Shown here: piece by piece, positions 54,030 through 61,944 of the stretch
How positions within the stretch are numbered: position 1 is the first letter of the stretch
Layout of the letters: each line of letters starts with the position of its first letter
The notes under the pieces: generated by a model
What the model saw: only the letters and a program-made list of their open reading frames with translations
Told to the model about the DNA's origin: nothing
Database searches by the model: none
Source: Armatimonadota bacterium
GTDB taxonomy: Bacteria; Armatimonadota; Fimbriimonadia; Fimbriimonadales; Fimbriimonadaceae
DNA length: 64,000 nucleotides
Assembly: GCA_022563855.1 (NCBI GenBank)
Contig: JADFMN010000001.1
Span: forward strand, 124,001-188,000
Reading direction: 5' to 3'
Position numbers and translations under genes: made by a program

Positions 54030-54628
54030 CTCTTCTCAGTTTGCGCTACGTACTCGCACAACAGCCCGACCAATGGCGCTGTTACCGACACCTTCACTTG
54101 CCATCCTTTGCCTGCGGGCTGCAATGTAGCGGTTGAGACCGGCCTTACCGCACGAGGTAGAGCGATGCCAAAAACTGTGACACGGTCTGATTTGAAGATC
54201 ACTTTCGATCCGTCGGTCTCGACTACGAACTCTAATTGTGAGAACCGCACCGACTCAGTCACGCGCCCTGCTGTGATGAGCTGTTTGGAAAGAAACGCTC
54301 GACCGTTGAAGACACGCCGCCAGACCATCCTGTCGCCGTCCCAAGAAGTCTCCAGGGTCAGCGTTTGGCTCTTCCCTTCTCTCGGCAAACCGCACAAGCG
54401 CGCCAGCCACCGGGAGACCCATGACGCGCCGTTGACGACGTCCGCCTTCCCTTCCGCCCGCATGGGGCACGACAGCGCGTCACGCACGGCCTCGGGCAGG
54501 CCGGACCAAGCGTCAGGCCCAAGACATTCCTGATAAGTACACCGCGGTTCTTTGACAGTCAGAACGATCCTCGCCTCGATCGGTTCAAAGGTTACCATCG
54601 CGCAATGGGCGCAGTGGTCTTGAGACAA
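54026..54628 (-). CDS. DUF4166-domain protein
   Basis: A protein of up to 200 residues matching DUF4166. LGPDAWSGLPEAVRDALSC, ADVVNGASWVSRWLARLCGLPREG, and DRVTVFGIALPRAVRPVS are the family's landmarks, ending VSVTAPLVGLLCEYVAQ. The function of DUF4166 is unknown. The long form starts at TTG with a CxxC (DHCAHCAM); ATG 54598 gives a shorter form without it. It heads a three-gene unit with two membrane proteins and is divergent from the DUF2330 gene. Confidence 0.78.
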   Translation of the reverse strand: MSQDHCAHCAMVTFEPIEARIVLTVKEPRCTYQECLGPDAWSGLPEAVRDALSCPMRAEGKADVVNGASWVSRWLARLCGLPREGKSQTLTLETSWDGDRMVWRRVFNGRAFLSKQLITAGRVTESVRFSQLEFVVETDGSKVIFKSDRVTVFGIALPRAVRPVSTATLQPAGKGWQVKVSVTAPLVGLLCEYVAQTEKR

Positions 54629-54640
54629 TGATTAGAGGTC

Positions 54641-54668
54641 TTGGAACAGCCTTGGATTGTGATATGCT
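54641..54668 (+). promoter_or_regulatory. Promoter with TTGGAA-N16-TATGCT, leaderless-type
   Basis: TATGCT (54663-54668) ends 7 nt before the ATG at 54676 and has a good -35-like TTGGAA 16 bp upstream, which makes this one of the clearest promoters in the window. Confidence 0.6.
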
Positions 54669-54675
54669 CAAAGTT

Positions 54676-55656
54676 ATGAGGGTAACGGTTAGAGCGATTG
54701 CGGCTGCTTCACTTGTTCTTGCAATGACGGTCGGCTACGCGTGCTGCATGGCGTACGCAACTGCCCAACCGGTCACTCTGGTCGATGAGAAGGCGATCAT
54801 CATCTGGAACGCCGAGCAGAAACGGGAACACTTCATCCGACAAGCGTCGTTCGACGGTGAAGCCGAGCATTTTGGATTCATCGTGCCGCTGCCATCGCAC
54901 CCGGAGGTCGCAGAGGCAGATGTCGCGGCATTTGATCTCCTCGAGTCGTTGATTCCGAGAGACCCGGAAGCGGACAGCGCTGAAAGCGAGGGCACTGATT
55001 CTGACGATGATGCAGATGGAGTCGAGGTTATCGAACAGTACGTAGTCGGCGACTACGAGGTCACGATCCTCACCGCTACGGACGGCAAGTCGATGCTCGC
55101 ATGGCTCGAAGAGAACGAGTACGACTCGCGCCCGGCGATGGAAGAGTGGCTCGACCATTACTCCAAGATGGACTGGTTTTTCGCGGCGTTGAAGTTCATC
55201 CGAGAGTCGGACGCCAATGAACCGAAGACGGAGGCTCTGCGGATCTCGTTCGACACCGATGCGCCGTTCTACCCCTACAAGATGCCGACGGATACTTGGC
55301 CGGACCCGCACTACCGCCCACTGGCGCTCTACTTTATCGCGAGCGGCAAAGCAAGTGCGCAGTATCAGGACAACAGCGCCGAATGGGAAGCTGAGATCCT
55401 GTGGTCAGGCCGGCTGCCGGGTGAGACACAAGAGCGCTTGGAAGAACAGCTCGGACTCGCAGATACGGATTTTCCGTCGAACGCGATGGTCACGGTCTTC
55501 CATAACAATCGTACCGAGCGAGGATATGACAGCGATCTTGCGTTCCATGTATTCAAGCCGTTACTGTCGATGTGGGCCTCATTCGCTCTGTTGGCAGGGA
55601 TAGTAGCGGTAGTCATTATCGTCGCCTGGCGCCGCAGCAAAGCTAATGCAAGATGA
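54676..55656 (+). CDS. DUF2330-domain membrane-anchored protein
   Basis: A ~326-residue protein. Signal peptide MRVTVRAIAAASLVLAMTVGYA, then the DUF2330 pattern ACCMAYATAQPVTLVDEKAI, IWNAEQKREHFIRQASFDGEAE and FGFIVPLPSHPEVAEAD. A double Cys follows the signal peptide. It ends with one membrane helix (MWASFALLAGIVAVVIIVAW) and a basic tail, so the body faces the periplasm. The family function is unknown. An acidic, low-complexity stretch (DPEADSAESEGTDSDDDADG) lies near residue 100. Confidence 0.85.
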   Translation: MRVTVRAIAAASLVLAMTVGYACCMAYATAQPVTLVDEKAIIIWNAEQKREHFIRQASFDGEAEHFGFIVPLPSHPEVAEADVAAFDLLESLIPRDPEADSAESEGTDSDDDADGVEVIEQYVVGDYEVTILTATDGKSMLAWLEENEYDSRPAMEEWLDHYSKMDWFFAALKFIRESDANEPKTEALRISFDTDAPFYPYKMPTDTWPDPHYRPLALYFIASGKASAQYQDNSAEWEAEILWSGRLPGETQERLEEQLGLADTDFPSNAMVTVFHNNRTERGYDSDLAFHVFKPLLSMWASFALLAGIVAVVIIVAWRRSKANAR

Positions 55657-55726
55657 TCCCACTTGGTCAGGAACGGAACCTGCGGTCGCAGTGCGGTGCC
55701 AGCCGTTTTGTCAAGAGAAACTCTTG

Positions 55727-56443
55727 CTACCCGCCCAGCATTCGGCTGAGCGTTCGCTCGATCGCCTGCGCCCAGATCTCGTAGCCGTTCACGTTTGGGT
55801 GGAGCCTGTCGGGCATCATTGTCGTGCGGATTTCGCCGCTCGGGCGCAGGAAGTACTTGCCGATGTCGAGGAACTCGACGTTCTTGCGCTCGCCGAGCGG
55901 GCTGAAGAGCCGCGTCGCCTCGGCGACGTCTTTGCGAATCTTGTCCCCCGCGTTCAAACTTCTCGGAAACACGCCGAGCAGCAGGATTTTCACGCCGTTG
56001 ATCTCGTTCTGGAGCTTGTTCACGATCGCCCGGACTCCGTCGGCGGTCATTTGTGGAGTCGATGAGCCGTGGCCCATGTTGTTCGTCCCGATCATGATGA
56101 CGACGACCTTCGGCTGGAGGCTGATCAACTCGCCGTTGTCGAGCCGCCAGAGGACGTGCTCCGTGCGGTCGCCGCTGAATCCGAAGTTCGCCGCCTTTCT
56201 GTGGGAGTAGTACCTATCCCATATCGGCTTGCCGCCGTTCTCCCAACTGTGGGTGATCGAATCGCCGAGGAACGCCAGCTCAACGCCGCCAGCCTTGGTC
56301 ACTTCTACCTTCTGCGCATGGCGATCTTTCCACGACTGCTGTTCGAGCCGGTTGGCCTGCGTCGTCACGACGTGCTTGGGAACGTCTTGCGCGACGGGTG
56401 CGGCGACAAGAGCGACACTGAAGATCAAACTGGTTGCCAGCAC
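55727..56443 (-). CDS. Exported SGNH/GDSL-family hydrolase
   Basis: A 238-residue esterase-like enzyme beginning at GTG. The signal peptide (SLIFSVALVAAPVAQ) is followed by block I FLGDSITHSW (nucleophile Ser), block II NFGFSGDRTEHVLWRL, block III VIMIGTNNMGH (Asn), and block V MPDRLHPNVNGYEIWA (Asp/His). This closely follows platelet-activating-factor acetylhydrolase-like members; sugar-acetyl esterase activity is plausible. TAGAAT ends 7 nt before the start. Confidence 0.92.
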   Translation of the reverse strand: MLATSLIFSVALVAAPVAQDVPKHVVTTQANRLEQQSWKDRHAQKVEVTKAGGVELAFLGDSITHSWENGGKPIWDRYYSHRKAANFGFSGDRTEHVLWRLDNGELISLQPKVVVIMIGTNNMGHGSSTPQMTADGVRAIVNKLQNEINGVKILLLGVFPRSLNAGDKIRKDVAEATRLFSPLGERKNVEFLDIGKYFLRPSGEIRTTMMPDRLHPNVNGYEIWAQAIERTLSRMLGG

Positions 56444-56450
56444 GGGCGTG

Positions 56451-56456
56451 ATTCTA
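56451..56456 (-). promoter_or_regulatory. TANNNT box, leaderless-type promoter
   Basis: TAGAAT on the minus strand ends 7 nt before the GTG of the GDSL hydrolase gene. Confidence 0.5.
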
Positions 56457-56466
56457 TTCGAGGAAA

Positions 56467-56940
56467 CTACTCAACAGGCTGCGGCTCATCTTGTTTCTTG
56501 AAGTCTCCAGAATTCAGTCCACCAATCGCGAAACCTGCGAGCATCAACAAAAGAGTCACGATTCCGAACCAAGTCGGCGAATTCAGACTGGCGTATTGGA
56601 CAGCTGCGAACCAAGAATCACCCAACGTTTCGAGCTGTTCAAGCTGTGCGGGATTCGGTTCATTGAACACCTGATACAGCGCAACGATCGTCAAGAGGCC
56701 TGCAACCACGTATACGGCAATCGGCGACTTGCTGATCGCTCGGGTGATGGCTCCGGCCAAATACGCCGCTAATGCTGTGACCACTGCGAGAACGGCGAGG
56801 AACGCCGATGTCGGGGCTTTCGTCTCCGTGTCGATAACACCCTCGGCAGACAAGATGAACGCGATCGCAAGAACGATAATGCTACTGATAAGGAAGTACG
56901 CCAAGCAGCCAACGCAGCCCCCGCCGATATTTCGTCCCAT
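56467..56940 (-). CDS. Four-helix membrane protein
   Basis: A 157-residue protein starting MGRNIGGGCVGCLAYFLISSIIV. Four hydrophobic segments follow (AYFLISSIIVLAIAFIL; AFLAVLAVVTALAAYLAGAI; IAVYVVAGLLTIVALYQVF; WFGIVTLLLMLAGFAIGGL), with a hydrophilic C-terminus. No family is recognised. An ATAGAT box lies ~6 nt before the ATG, so this too may be leaderless. It is 23 bp upstream of the GDSL gene on the same strand. Confidence 0.72.
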   Translation of the reverse strand: MGRNIGGGCVGCLAYFLISSIIVLAIAFILSAEGVIDTETKAPTSAFLAVLAVVTALAAYLAGAITRAISKSPIAVYVVAGLLTIVALYQVFNEPNPAQLEQLETLGDSWFAAVQYASLNSPTWFGIVTLLLMLAGFAIGGLNSGDFKKQDEPQPVE

Positions 56941-57254
56941 GGACGAATCTATACCAGGCTCCCTCGCACGGTTGCAAGCGCAGGGTCACATTCCTGCGCC
57001 AATAACGGCGATGTCGTCCGGGCTGTCCTCCGCCCAACACGGCGAGCTGCTGTCTAGTCGAGGCAAAGATCGAGCAGCCAGGGCAGCGCCTAGTTCTTCC
57101 TCACGTCCGCTGAACCGAAGCCGTCGTCCTCGGCGAAGCTTCCTCAACGGTAATCACAGCGCCCAGCGCGCTCTGCCTGATACTCGTAAATCTGGAACTC
57201 TTGTGCGTGGATTGGGTTCCAGCAGTAGAATAGCTTCGCACCCGGAGACCAACC

Positions 57255-58940
57255 ATGCCGACAGAAACCAGATTCACGCGCAAGCAAGTCCTCAAAGGCA
57301 TTCTCATAGCGGCGGTTGCACCGGCGGTGCCAGGCGTCGCTTCGGCCCAGCAGCCCGAGCAGCAGACCAGCGACATCACGCTCGACGACCTCAAGACCCT
57401 GGAGAAGATGGTCGGGATCGAGTTCACCGATGAAGAGCGCGGCGAGGTGCTGCGAAGCGTACAGCGGTATCGCGACGGCTATGAGGCGATACGGGAGATG
57501 CAGATCGACAACTCTGTTCCACCGCCTACCCCGTTCGTGCCAGTCGGCAAGCAGCCGTCCCCGTCGCGGGCAATGTCGTGTCAACACCGCGCCATGCCGG
57601 ATCTAGAACGGCCAGCTACGGACGAAGACCTCGCCTTCATGACGGTCGCCGAACTGAGTCAGCTGATCAAGCAGAGGAAGATGTCGCCCGTCGAGCTGAC
57701 CGAGGTTTACATCAAACGGCTCGATGCATACGGCGTGAAACTGCTGAACGTCATCACGCCGTTGCCCGAGCACGCTCGAAAGCAGGCAAAGCAGGCAGAA
57801 AAGGAGATCATGGCCGGCGATTACCGCGGTCCGCTCCACGGCATTCCGTACGGGATCAAGGACCTCTTTTCCGTCGCTGGCTATTCAACGACCTGGGGAT
57901 CGGAGCCGCACGTTTCGCAGGTCTTCGATTACGATGCAGCGGTCGTCGAGAAGCTGTCCGAAGCAGGCGCGATCTGTTGCGCGAAGCTCAGCATGGGCGC
58001 CCTGGCGATGAACGACCACTGGCATAAAGGACGGACGAAGAACCCTTGGAACCCGAGCCAGGGTTCGAGCGGTTCGTCCGCTGGGCCGGGGTCTGCAATG
58101 GCCGCTGGACTGGTTGCGTTTACAATCGGCACGGAGACCCAGGGCTCGATCATATCGCCGTCCCACCGCTGTCGGGTCACCGGTCTAAGGCCTACGTTCG
58201 GCCGCGTCAGCCGCTACGGCGCGATGGTGCTGAGTTGGAGCATGGACAAGGCAGGCCCGATGTGCCGAACCGCAGAAGACTGCATGCTCGTCCTCAGCGC
58301 GATCCAAGGCGGCGACCCCAGAGACACAGGATCTGTCGACCGTCCGTTCCATTGGCACTGCGACGTTGATCTCAGCCAGTTGAAGATCGGCCTTCTATCC
58401 GATGGCGATGCGCTCGGCGAGCTCGACGGAGATGTCGAGTACGAAGACTACATCGAGCTGCTGAAGAGCATGGGGGCGAAGCCCGAATACGTGGAGTTCA
58501 CCAATCTGCCTGAGGGAATCATGATCGATCTGTCGGTCGAGTGCGCGGCCGCGTTTGACGACTTTACGCTAGGCGACGACATCGACGACCTGAAGAACAG
58601 CCGCTGGCCACAGATATTCCGCGCACATCGGTACGTCACTGCCGTCGAGTACATGCAAGTGATGCGAGCGCGGACCGTGGTGATGCGGAAGTTCGAGGAA
58701 GAGCTGGGCGACTTGGACGTGCTCATCGCGCCAGGCCGAGGCAGCTATCCGCTGCTCATCACGAACCGCACAGGGCATCCGCAGCTGCTTGTGCCTTACG
58801 GCGAGGACGATCGTGGCCGGGCAAGGAGCGTGTCGTTGTTCGGGCGCCTGTACGACGAAGCCACGATGTGCAAAGTCGCGTGGCGAATGCAGCAAGAGAC
58901 CGGGTTCTATAAACTGCGCCCAGATTTGTCCGGCCTGTAG
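57255..58940 (+). CDS. Exported amidase-signature enzyme
   Basis: A 561-residue amidase-family hydrolase related to GatA. The N-terminus TRKQVLKGILIAAVAPAVPGVASA resembles a Tat signal with an RK variant. A ~90-residue spacer precedes the amidase domain. Catalytic Lys202 is in GIPYGIKDLF, the Ser-rich loop is GSSGSSAGPGSAMAAG, and the nucleophile Ser298 is in TETQGSI (usually TDTGGSI). GatB and GatC are not nearby, so this is probably a stand-alone amidase and not part of the tRNA amidotransferase. GGAG lies 10 nt before the ATG. Confidence 0.92.
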   Translation: MPTETRFTRKQVLKGILIAAVAPAVPGVASAQQPEQQTSDITLDDLKTLEKMVGIEFTDEERGEVLRSVQRYRDGYEAIREMQIDNSVPPPTPFVPVGKQPSPSRAMSCQHRAMPDLERPATDEDLAFMTVAELSQLIKQRKMSPVELTEVYIKRLDAYGVKLLNVITPLPEHARKQAKQAEKEIMAGDYRGPLHGIPYGIKDLFSVAGYSTTWGSEPHVSQVFDYDAAVVEKLSEAGAICCAKLSMGALAMNDHWHKGRTKNPWNPSQGSSGSSAGPGSAMAAGLVAFTIGTETQGSIISPSHRCRVTGLRPTFGRVSRYGAMVLSWSMDKAGPMCRTAEDCMLVLSAIQGGDPRDTGSVDRPFHWHCDVDLSQLKIGLLSDGDALGELDGDVEYEDYIELLKSMGAKPEYVEFTNLPEGIMIDLSVECAAAFDDFTLGDDIDDLKNSRWPQIFRAHRYVTAVEYMQVMRARTVVMRKFEEELGDLDVLIAPGRGSYPLLITNRTGHPQLLVPYGEDDRGRARSVSLFGRLYDEATMCKVAWRMQQETGFYKLRPDLSGL

Positions 58941-59263
58941 CGCCTTGGAGGGGAGTTTGCAGTTGGCAGTTGGTAGCTTGCAGTTGGTAGTTTCCCGAAC
59001 AAACCCGAACAAATCCGAACCCCCGAACTTCCGAACTTCCGAACTTCCGAACCCCCGAACCCACAAATGGAGGGTGGCGCGTCATCCTGAGCGAGCCCGT
59101 CCTGAGCTTGACGAAGGAAAGGATCCTGCGACACCGGGCTAGGCCAAAAATATCGTATCTGCGGTGTTGTTCACGGGCTATCGCGCCGTTCGCCTCATTC
59201 ACATCGTAGCTCTATGGCTGGGGATGAATGGTGCATCAGCCCGTGAGTTTGCGACGTAGCCAG
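58941..59263 (+). repeat. Gene-free repeat-rich region, copy C
   Basis: Between amidase and ion channel genes. It starts with GCAGTTGGCAGTTGG units. A heptameric array follows: GAACAAACC, GAACAAATCC, GAACCCCC, then three GAACTTCC and GAACCCCC (about 58995-59062). Next come the degenerate palindrome AGGGTGGCGCGTCATCCT (59071-59088) and a REP-like GTCCTGAGCTTGACGAAGGA (59099-59118). The remaining bases show no gene. Confidence 0.7.
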
Positions 59264-60031
59264 CTAGTCGGACTGCCCGGCGAAGCGCAGGTTGACCAGC
59301 CTCGCGATCAGGATCGGCGGATACAGGATGCCGAACAGGCCGTGCAGGATCACTAAGTTGCGGGCGAGCTGCGACACCGGGATGATGTCGCCAAATCCGA
59401 CTGACATCTGCGTCACGAAGCTGAAGTAGATGAGGTCGGGCCGCGAGCCCATCCCCGTCTCGAAGAACTCGGAAAACGCCTCCGGATTGATCTGTGCAAG
59501 TATCCCGTACACGTAGCTGAAGGAGACGCCCACGATCAAGTAAAGCGCGATGCTCCCCCAAACTTCCCGTGCCCTGACAACGGTTGTTTTTACCAAGTCG
59601 AACCCGATCGCGTAGGCGCTGACAAACCCCATGCCGATGAAACCGAGGTCGCCTATGATTTCGTGCACCTTGGCGTAACTTTCACCGAATCCGAACGAGC
59701 CAGGCACGAAACTAGCTATCGCAATGATCGCCGAAACCGTCGCGATCCGAATAGGCCATCGTCCCGCGTGCCCCGAGCGCTGAAACGTCCGAGCGATGAA
59801 GAAGTTGACGAAGTAGTAGCTCGCGGTGACGATGATTACCGTGCTCACAAACAACCAACGGCCAACCCCCTCATTCAGATCGAGGGATGGCGCCTTGATG
59901 ATTTCGCCGACGATCGCCGGCGCAAGCATCATAAGTGCGGCCAAAAGCGTCAACCGCTCGTAGCTCAGCCGCTGCATGTCTTCCTCGCCCCTCAGAAGCG
60001 TTTTGAAGTGCGATCGGCGTTCCGCTGCCAT
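59264..60031 (-). CDS. Two-pore-domain-type ion channel protein
   Basis: A 255-residue membrane protein. Several hydrophobic segments precede a C-terminal pore module: pore helix and filter LIYFSFVTQMSVGFGDIIPVS (SVGFGD for TVGYGD), flanked by IALYLIVGVSFSYVYGIL and NLVILHGLFGILYPPILIA. This is the Ion_trans_2 potassium-channel layout. The filter change Y to F still permits K+ selectivity in some channels. There is no RCK/TrkA domain. ATG 59977 is an alternative start; the first ATG has GGGAAGAG before it. Confidence 0.85.
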   Translation of the reverse strand: MAAERRSHFKTLLRGEEDMQRLSYERLTLLAALMMLAPAIVGEIIKAPSLDLNEGVGRWLFVSTVIIVTASYYFVNFFIARTFQRSGHAGRWPIRIATVSAIIAIASFVPGSFGFGESYAKVHEIIGDLGFIGMGFVSAYAIGFDLVKTTVVRAREVWGSIALYLIVGVSFSYVYGILAQINPEAFSEFFETGMGSRPDLIYFSFVTQMSVGFGDIIPVSQLARNLVILHGLFGILYPPILIARLVNLRFAGQSD

Positions 60032-60083
60032 CTCTTCCCTATCGTGGCATACCGGCGCACGCTGGTATCCTCCGGCTCGCGCA

Positions 60084-60746
60084 ATGAGCTACTCTCCCAT
60101 TCCTTATCGACCCGAACGGATACCTGTTGAACGAGGAATTGCCACGCTACAGGCGGAGTTCAAGATCGCGGACAACCGACGCAGCGTACGGCAGTTCTCA
60201 CCGGATCACGTGCCGCGAGAGATGATCGAAACGGCGATCAAGATTGCCAGTACGGCGCCGAGCGGAGCACACAAACAGCCATGGCACTTTGTGGCGATCC
60301 AAGACAAGGACGTGCGTGCAAGGGTCAAAGTGGAAGCAGAGCGGGCCGAACGAAAGTTCTACGACAAGCTTGCTCCCAAAGAGTGGCTTGAGGCGCTCGA
60401 ACCGCTGGGAACCGATTTCAACAAGAACTACCTGACAGTGGCCCCTTGGCTAGTTGTTGTGTTTCGGCGCGATTACGACGTTCTGCCCGACGGCACGAGA
60501 GCGAAGAACTACTACATGACCGAATCTGTCGGCATCGCGGTCGGGTTCTTCATTCAGGCCCTGCACAAGGCGGGGCTGGCGACGCTGACCCACACGCCAG
60601 CGCCGATGACGTTTCTGCGCGAGGTCTGCAACCGGCCGAAGAACGAAAAGCCGTTCGTGTTGATGCCGGTTGGCTACCCTGCAGACGACTGCGTTGTGCC
60701 GGATCTCGCACGCAAGCCGCTCTCGGAAGTCGCTGAGTTTGTTTAG
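60084..60746 (+). CDS. Nitroreductase-family flavoprotein
   Basis: A 220-residue FMN-dependent oxidoreductase. NRRSVRQFSPDHVPREMIETAI and TAPSGAHKQPWHFVAIQD form the FMN-binding N-terminus; GIAVGFFIQALHKAGLATLTH and FVLMPVGYPADD complete the fold. The overall pattern is close to iodotyrosine deiodinase/BluB-like members, and the DR-rich middle fits a lid. Substrate unknown. The start at 60084 is chosen because conservation begins there; TATCCT lies 12 nt upstream. Confidence 0.9.
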   Translation: MSYSPIPYRPERIPVERGIATLQAEFKIADNRRSVRQFSPDHVPREMIETAIKIASTAPSGAHKQPWHFVAIQDKDVRARVKVEAERAERKFYDKLAPKEWLEALEPLGTDFNKNYLTVAPWLVVVFRRDYDVLPDGTRAKNYYMTESVGIAVGFFIQALHKAGLATLTHTPAPMTFLREVCNRPKNEKPFVLMPVGYPADDCVVPDLARKPLSEVAEFV

Positions 60747-60749
60747 TCG

Positions 60750-61640
60750 CTACTCGTAATCCTGCCACTCTATGCTGCCGTCGTCCAGACCCAGCACGAC
60801 TTGGCGCTGGTCGGGCACAAACTTCGCAGTGATGATCCGGTTTTCTGAGGCAGTGAACGTCATCACATAATTTAGACCGCCGTCGAGCAGAACGGCATCC
60901 CTTCCCTCTCCATGGACGATTCGATCTCCGTCGCTGGTTACGTCGACGTACGGCAATCCGGGGAGGATGTGGACGTCGTTCCGCAACCGCTCCGCGAACA
61001 CATCGAACGTGGCCAGACGACCAGGCAGGCGCAGCAGCACTTTGTCACTGTTCTTGTATGTCGCAAGGCCGTAAACCTTCATATCTGTGTGCGTTGCCAA
61101 GATTCGCGCGCGATCCGCCACGTCCCATATGGAGAGCCCGTAGCCGTCCGACCCGACGAACCGGTTCCCGTCGGGGAGCCCCGCCAGCATCATCGGCGAG
61201 TCGTTGGCTCGCCAGCGAGCGCGCTGTCGACCGTCGGGCGTCCACACTTCGAGCGTGCCGCTGTCGAACGACACGAGTATTTCGCCTTCCTTGTTGATTG
61301 CGAGGGCACGCGGCGCCGTGCGGATGAAACCGAACATGTTCGGGGCACGGTACTGCCAGGAGAGGTACCCGAATTCGAGGTCGATGCACCGTATCTTGAG
61401 TCCAGCCGCGACGAAAGCATACCGACCATCTGGAGTTACGTTGATTGCGTGGACGCGGCTGTAGGCGCTGCTCTTGGTGTCGTCATCGGCGAACTCGTAG
61501 GTCCTGACCTTGACGCCATCCTCCCAAACCGAAACGCCCATTCTCAGGTCGGCAGACAAAAAACGGCGGCAGTCCGGTGAAAACTCAATCAGTCGGATGC
61601 CGCCGAGGTGTCCAGGGAAGCTCGTGTGAGCTTCTGACAT
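60750..61640 (-). CDS. WD40-like beta-propeller protein
   Basis: A 296-residue protein. Propeller repeats are seen: GGIRLIEFSPDCRRFLSADL then GVSVWEDGVKVRTYEF, VNVTPDGRYAFVAAG-like, LEVWTPDGRQRARW, and LSIWDVADRARILATH. There is no signal peptide, so it is likely cytoplasmic. The start at 61640 (MSEAHTSFPGHLGG) is chosen because the open frame upstream is antisense to the M24 peptidase gene and has no propeller sequence. Role unknown; it may scaffold other proteins. Confidence 0.78.
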   Translation of the reverse strand: MSEAHTSFPGHLGGIRLIEFSPDCRRFLSADLRMGVSVWEDGVKVRTYEFADDDTKSSAYSRVHAINVTPDGRYAFVAAGLKIRCIDLEFGYLSWQYRAPNMFGFIRTAPRALAINKEGEILVSFDSGTLEVWTPDGRQRARWRANDSPMMLAGLPDGNRFVGSDGYGLSIWDVADRARILATHTDMKVYGLATYKNSDKVLLRLPGRLATFDVFAERLRNDVHILPGLPYVDVTSDGDRIVHGEGRDAVLLDGGLNYVMTFTASENRIITAKFVPDQRQVVLGLDDGSIEWQDYE

Positions 61641-61764
61641 GAGAAGACCGCTCTTATCTCTCTCACTGCTGTTGACGTGATCTGTTTTCACTTTCGTTCT
61701 TTTTGCCCCGAAATTGCCGCTTGCTGCAACGAAAAACGGCTCGCAGCGATAAGACGCTACAGTT

Positions 61765-61923
61765 ATGATACGAGCGTTCTTCCAGTTTCTGCTGACACTG
61801 GCGAAGCTTTTCACGTCGTTCGAGGCGCTGATCAGGTTGGTCAAGTTCGCATGGGCGCTGTTGTTGAAGCTGTTCCGGCGCGGGGCTGTAGCATCGCTGG
61901 TTCTCTTCCCTCTTCGGGCCTGA
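61765..61923 (+). CDS. Possible 52-residue hydrophobic peptide
   Basis: A short open frame, MIRAFFQFLLTLAKLFTSFE then LIRLVKFAWALLLKLFRR, rich in Leu, Phe and basic residues, lying in the 304-bp gap between the propeller and M24 genes. It could be a small membrane peptide. There is no clear ribosome site and the base pattern does not prove coding. Nothing else is seen in this gap. Confidence 0.25.
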   Translation: MIRAFFQFLLTLAKLFTSFEALIRLVKFAWALLLKLFRRGAVASLVLFPLRA

Positions 61924-61944
61924 GTAGGTACGCTTGCCGACGGC

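Noticed and set aside
58941-59150. Possible CRISPR array
   Set aside because: Units are 8-10 nt with no unique spacers of normal size and no cas genes.
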